DNA from: Arthrobacter citreus
GTDB lineage: Bacteria; Actinomycetota; Actinomycetes; Actinomycetales; Micrococcaceae
Direction: 5' to 3'
Assembly (NCBI RefSeq): GCF_009192745.1
Contig: NZ_VTFV01000002.1
Span: 1,240,001 to 1,304,000 of the forward strand
Length of the DNA: 64,000 nt
The position numbers were made by a program, and so were the translations under genes. Shown in pieces: positions 62,688 to 64,000 of this stretch. Position 1 is the first letter of the stretch; every line of letters begins with the position of its first letter. The notes under the pieces are model-generated. The model had not been told where the DNA came from. It was given only the letters and a program-made list of their open reading frames with translations, and did no database searches.

Positions 62688-64000
62688 CTAGAAGGGAGGC
62701 GGATCGTCGTCTGGCGGTTGGGGCGTGGTTTCGGGGCGGAGCTGAGGATCCGATGGCCTGAGATTTCGTGGGCTCGGCAGGTATTCCAGTGTGGGGTCGG
62801 TGGTGTAGGTGCGGCCGGTGGGTGAGTTCCATTCGATGGTTCCGGCCTCGGGTTGGCGTGCTTTCCAGTGGCCGAGGGTTTTGAACCGGTGGTGTTTGGG
62901 GCAGAGGTGTTCCAGGTTGGTGTGGTCTGTTGGTCCGCCGTGTGCGTATGGGGTGGTGTGGTCGATCTCTGCGTGGGTGACATTTACTGGACAGCCGGGG
63001 AACCTGCAGGTTCCGTCCCTGGCCTGGAGCCAGCGTTTGAGTCCTGCAGGGATGCGTCGTGTCCGTCCCACGGTGAGGATTTCGCCGGTAGCCGGGTCCT
63101 GCAGCAGGGGTGTCCAGTGCAGGGCCTCAAGGATCATCGAGCGTGCAGTCTCGGCACTGATGGGTCCGTATCCGTTGAGTTCGGCCGGGTTCTCGTCCAG
63201 TCCGGCAAGGGTGTCTGCGTTGATCAGGACCATGACTTCGGTGCGGACTTTGGAGCGGTCGCGGTTGTTGGTGCGGTCCCGGTTCTGGGTCCGGTATCTT
63301 TCGGCCCGGCGGGGTCGCTTGTCCTGCCCGGAGTTACCGGCGGCAGTGCTGGTGGTACCGGCGGCGGTGCTGGCGCTACCGCTACCGGTGCGGCCCGTTG
63401 TACTAGCACCCGCCTCAGCTCCGGTTCCTGTTGCGGTTCCGGTGCAACCCTGTACATCAGCAGCCCCCTCTGTTCCTGTTCCGATTCCAGTTCCGGATCC
63501 GATTGGTGAACCTGTGCCTGTGGAACTTGTCCCCAAGTGCGGGCATGGAGCGTCCTCGGGCTCGGTGGGCTGTGTGCCGGCCTGCTCCGTAAGGAGCAGT
63601 TCGGTGAGGGTGTCTGCGCGGAGCTGGTCCATGGTGCGGGGGTCTCCGGCTCGTTTGCCGGCTTTCGCTGCACCGGTGAGCGCGGCGAACATGGCCTGGC
63701 CTTTCTCCGCGGCGATGATCGCGCTGAGGCAGGACATGCCATCGGGCAGGGGCTGGAACATCACACGGCGTTTGTCCTTGGCCTCACGGTGACGGGCAGG
63801 GATCAGGTCCGGGAAGCGGGACTCGCGGAGCCTGCGGGCTCGGCGCCCGAACCCGGCAGCGGTCCTGCCCTCGGCTGCTGCCAGCAGATCGCGTTCGAAC
63901 GCAGCACGGACTGTGAGGGCTGCACCGGCAGGCCCATCGACGGCTGCGCCTGCGGCTGCTTCGCCCGGCCCGTCCGACCCGGCTGCCCCGCTTACCGGAC
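62688..64000 (-). CDS. DUF222/HNH endonuclease-like protein (partial, 5' end outside window)
   Basis: The frame is open from the right edge to the stop at 62688, so at least 437 residues are visible; the true start lies beyond 64000. Near the edge the RESRFPDLIPARHREAKDK segment and MFQPLPDGMSCLSAII are DUF222 hallmarks. The C-terminus has an HNH nuclease core: CRFPGCPVNVTHAEIDHTTPYAHGG then CPKHHRFK. Between them is a Gly/Thr/Ser-rich low-complexity insert of about 70 residues. DUF222/HNH proteins occur in many copies in Arthrobacter and relatives, and their role is unclear. Confidence 0.88.
   Translation of the reverse strand, partial: PVSGAAGSDGPGEAAAGAAVDGPAGAALTVRAAFERDLLAAAEGRTAAGFGRRARRLRESRFPDLIPARHREAKDKRRVMFQPLPDGMSCLSAIIAAEKGQAMFAALTGAAKAGKRAGDPRTMDQLRADTLTELLLTEQAGTQPTEPEDAPCPHLGTSSTGTGSPIGSGTGIGTGTEGAADVQGCTGTATGTGAEAGASTTGRTGSGSASTAAGTTSTAAGNSGQDKRPRRAERYRTQNRDRTNNRDRSKVRTEVMVLINADTLAGLDENPAELNGYGPISAETARSMILEALHWTPLLQDPATGEILTVGRTRRIPAGLKRWLQARDGTCRFPGCPVNVTHAEIDHTTPYAHGGPTDHTNLEHLCPKHHRFKTLGHWKARQPEAGTIEWNSPTGRTYTTDPTLEYLPSPRNLRPSDPQLRPETTPQPPDDDPPPF

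Overview
The window is a high-GC actinobacterial chromosome segment, almost certainly from Arthrobacter or a close Micrococcaceae relative. Pointers are the tmRNA tag ADSKRTDFALAA, a mycothiol-type RsrA anti-sigma factor with its sigma factor, a fused 2-oxoglutarate decarboxylase (kgd), DUF222/HNH proteins, a 24-residue bL37-like ribosomal peptide, and the gene set prfB/ftsE/ftsX/smpB/ssrA.

Layout. 1-1720: divergent dTDP-sugar genes rfbB (cut by the window edge) and rfbA. 1897-4906: tadA, tadB and tadC of a Tad pilus operon. 4965-21448: a small pilin-like tad gene split in two by a 16.25 kb integrated element. 21417-22754: the remaining tad genes (TadE-like, TadE/F-like, TadG-like). 22783-24355: a small hypothetical gene and prfB. 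24452-33214: a nine-gene operon (HAAT-type ABC importer, acyl-CoA synthetase, TetR, SDR dehydrogenase, alpha/beta hydrolase) with a clear promoter and palindromic operator, sitting between prfB and ftsE. 33418-38054: ftsE, ftsX, an M23 peptidase, smpB, a membrane protein and tmRNA. 38056-49510: housekeeping and accessory genes, including two tandem YbdK-type ligases, hisN, rsgA and aroA. 49858-56640: sigma/anti-sigma pair, bL37-like gene, oxidoreductase, SGNH hydrolase and kgd. 57134-62373: two CNNM/CorC-type proteins and a zinc ABC importer. 62688-64000: a DUF222/HNH protein cut by the right edge.

The main discovery is the element at about 5090-21342. Its ends share the 5-bp sequence TGGGT (5085-5089 and 21338-21342), and joining the flanks rebuilds one continuous reading frame of 76 codons. 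A large serine integrase is encoded just inside the right end. The element also carries a D5/P4-type primase-helicase with an iteron-like, AT-rich putative origin, a small serine resolvase with a putative res site, a cluster of defence-type genes at the left end (HIRAN-domain protein, SIR2-like protein, EVE-like/DUF3883 nuclease), and a MacAB-like export operon with a divergent two-component system. No conjugation or virion genes are visible, so it looks like a plasmid- or satellite-like integrative element. Its insertion should abolish, or reversibly switch, one component of the Tad pilus. All functional statements are from sequence reading only; no database search was run.
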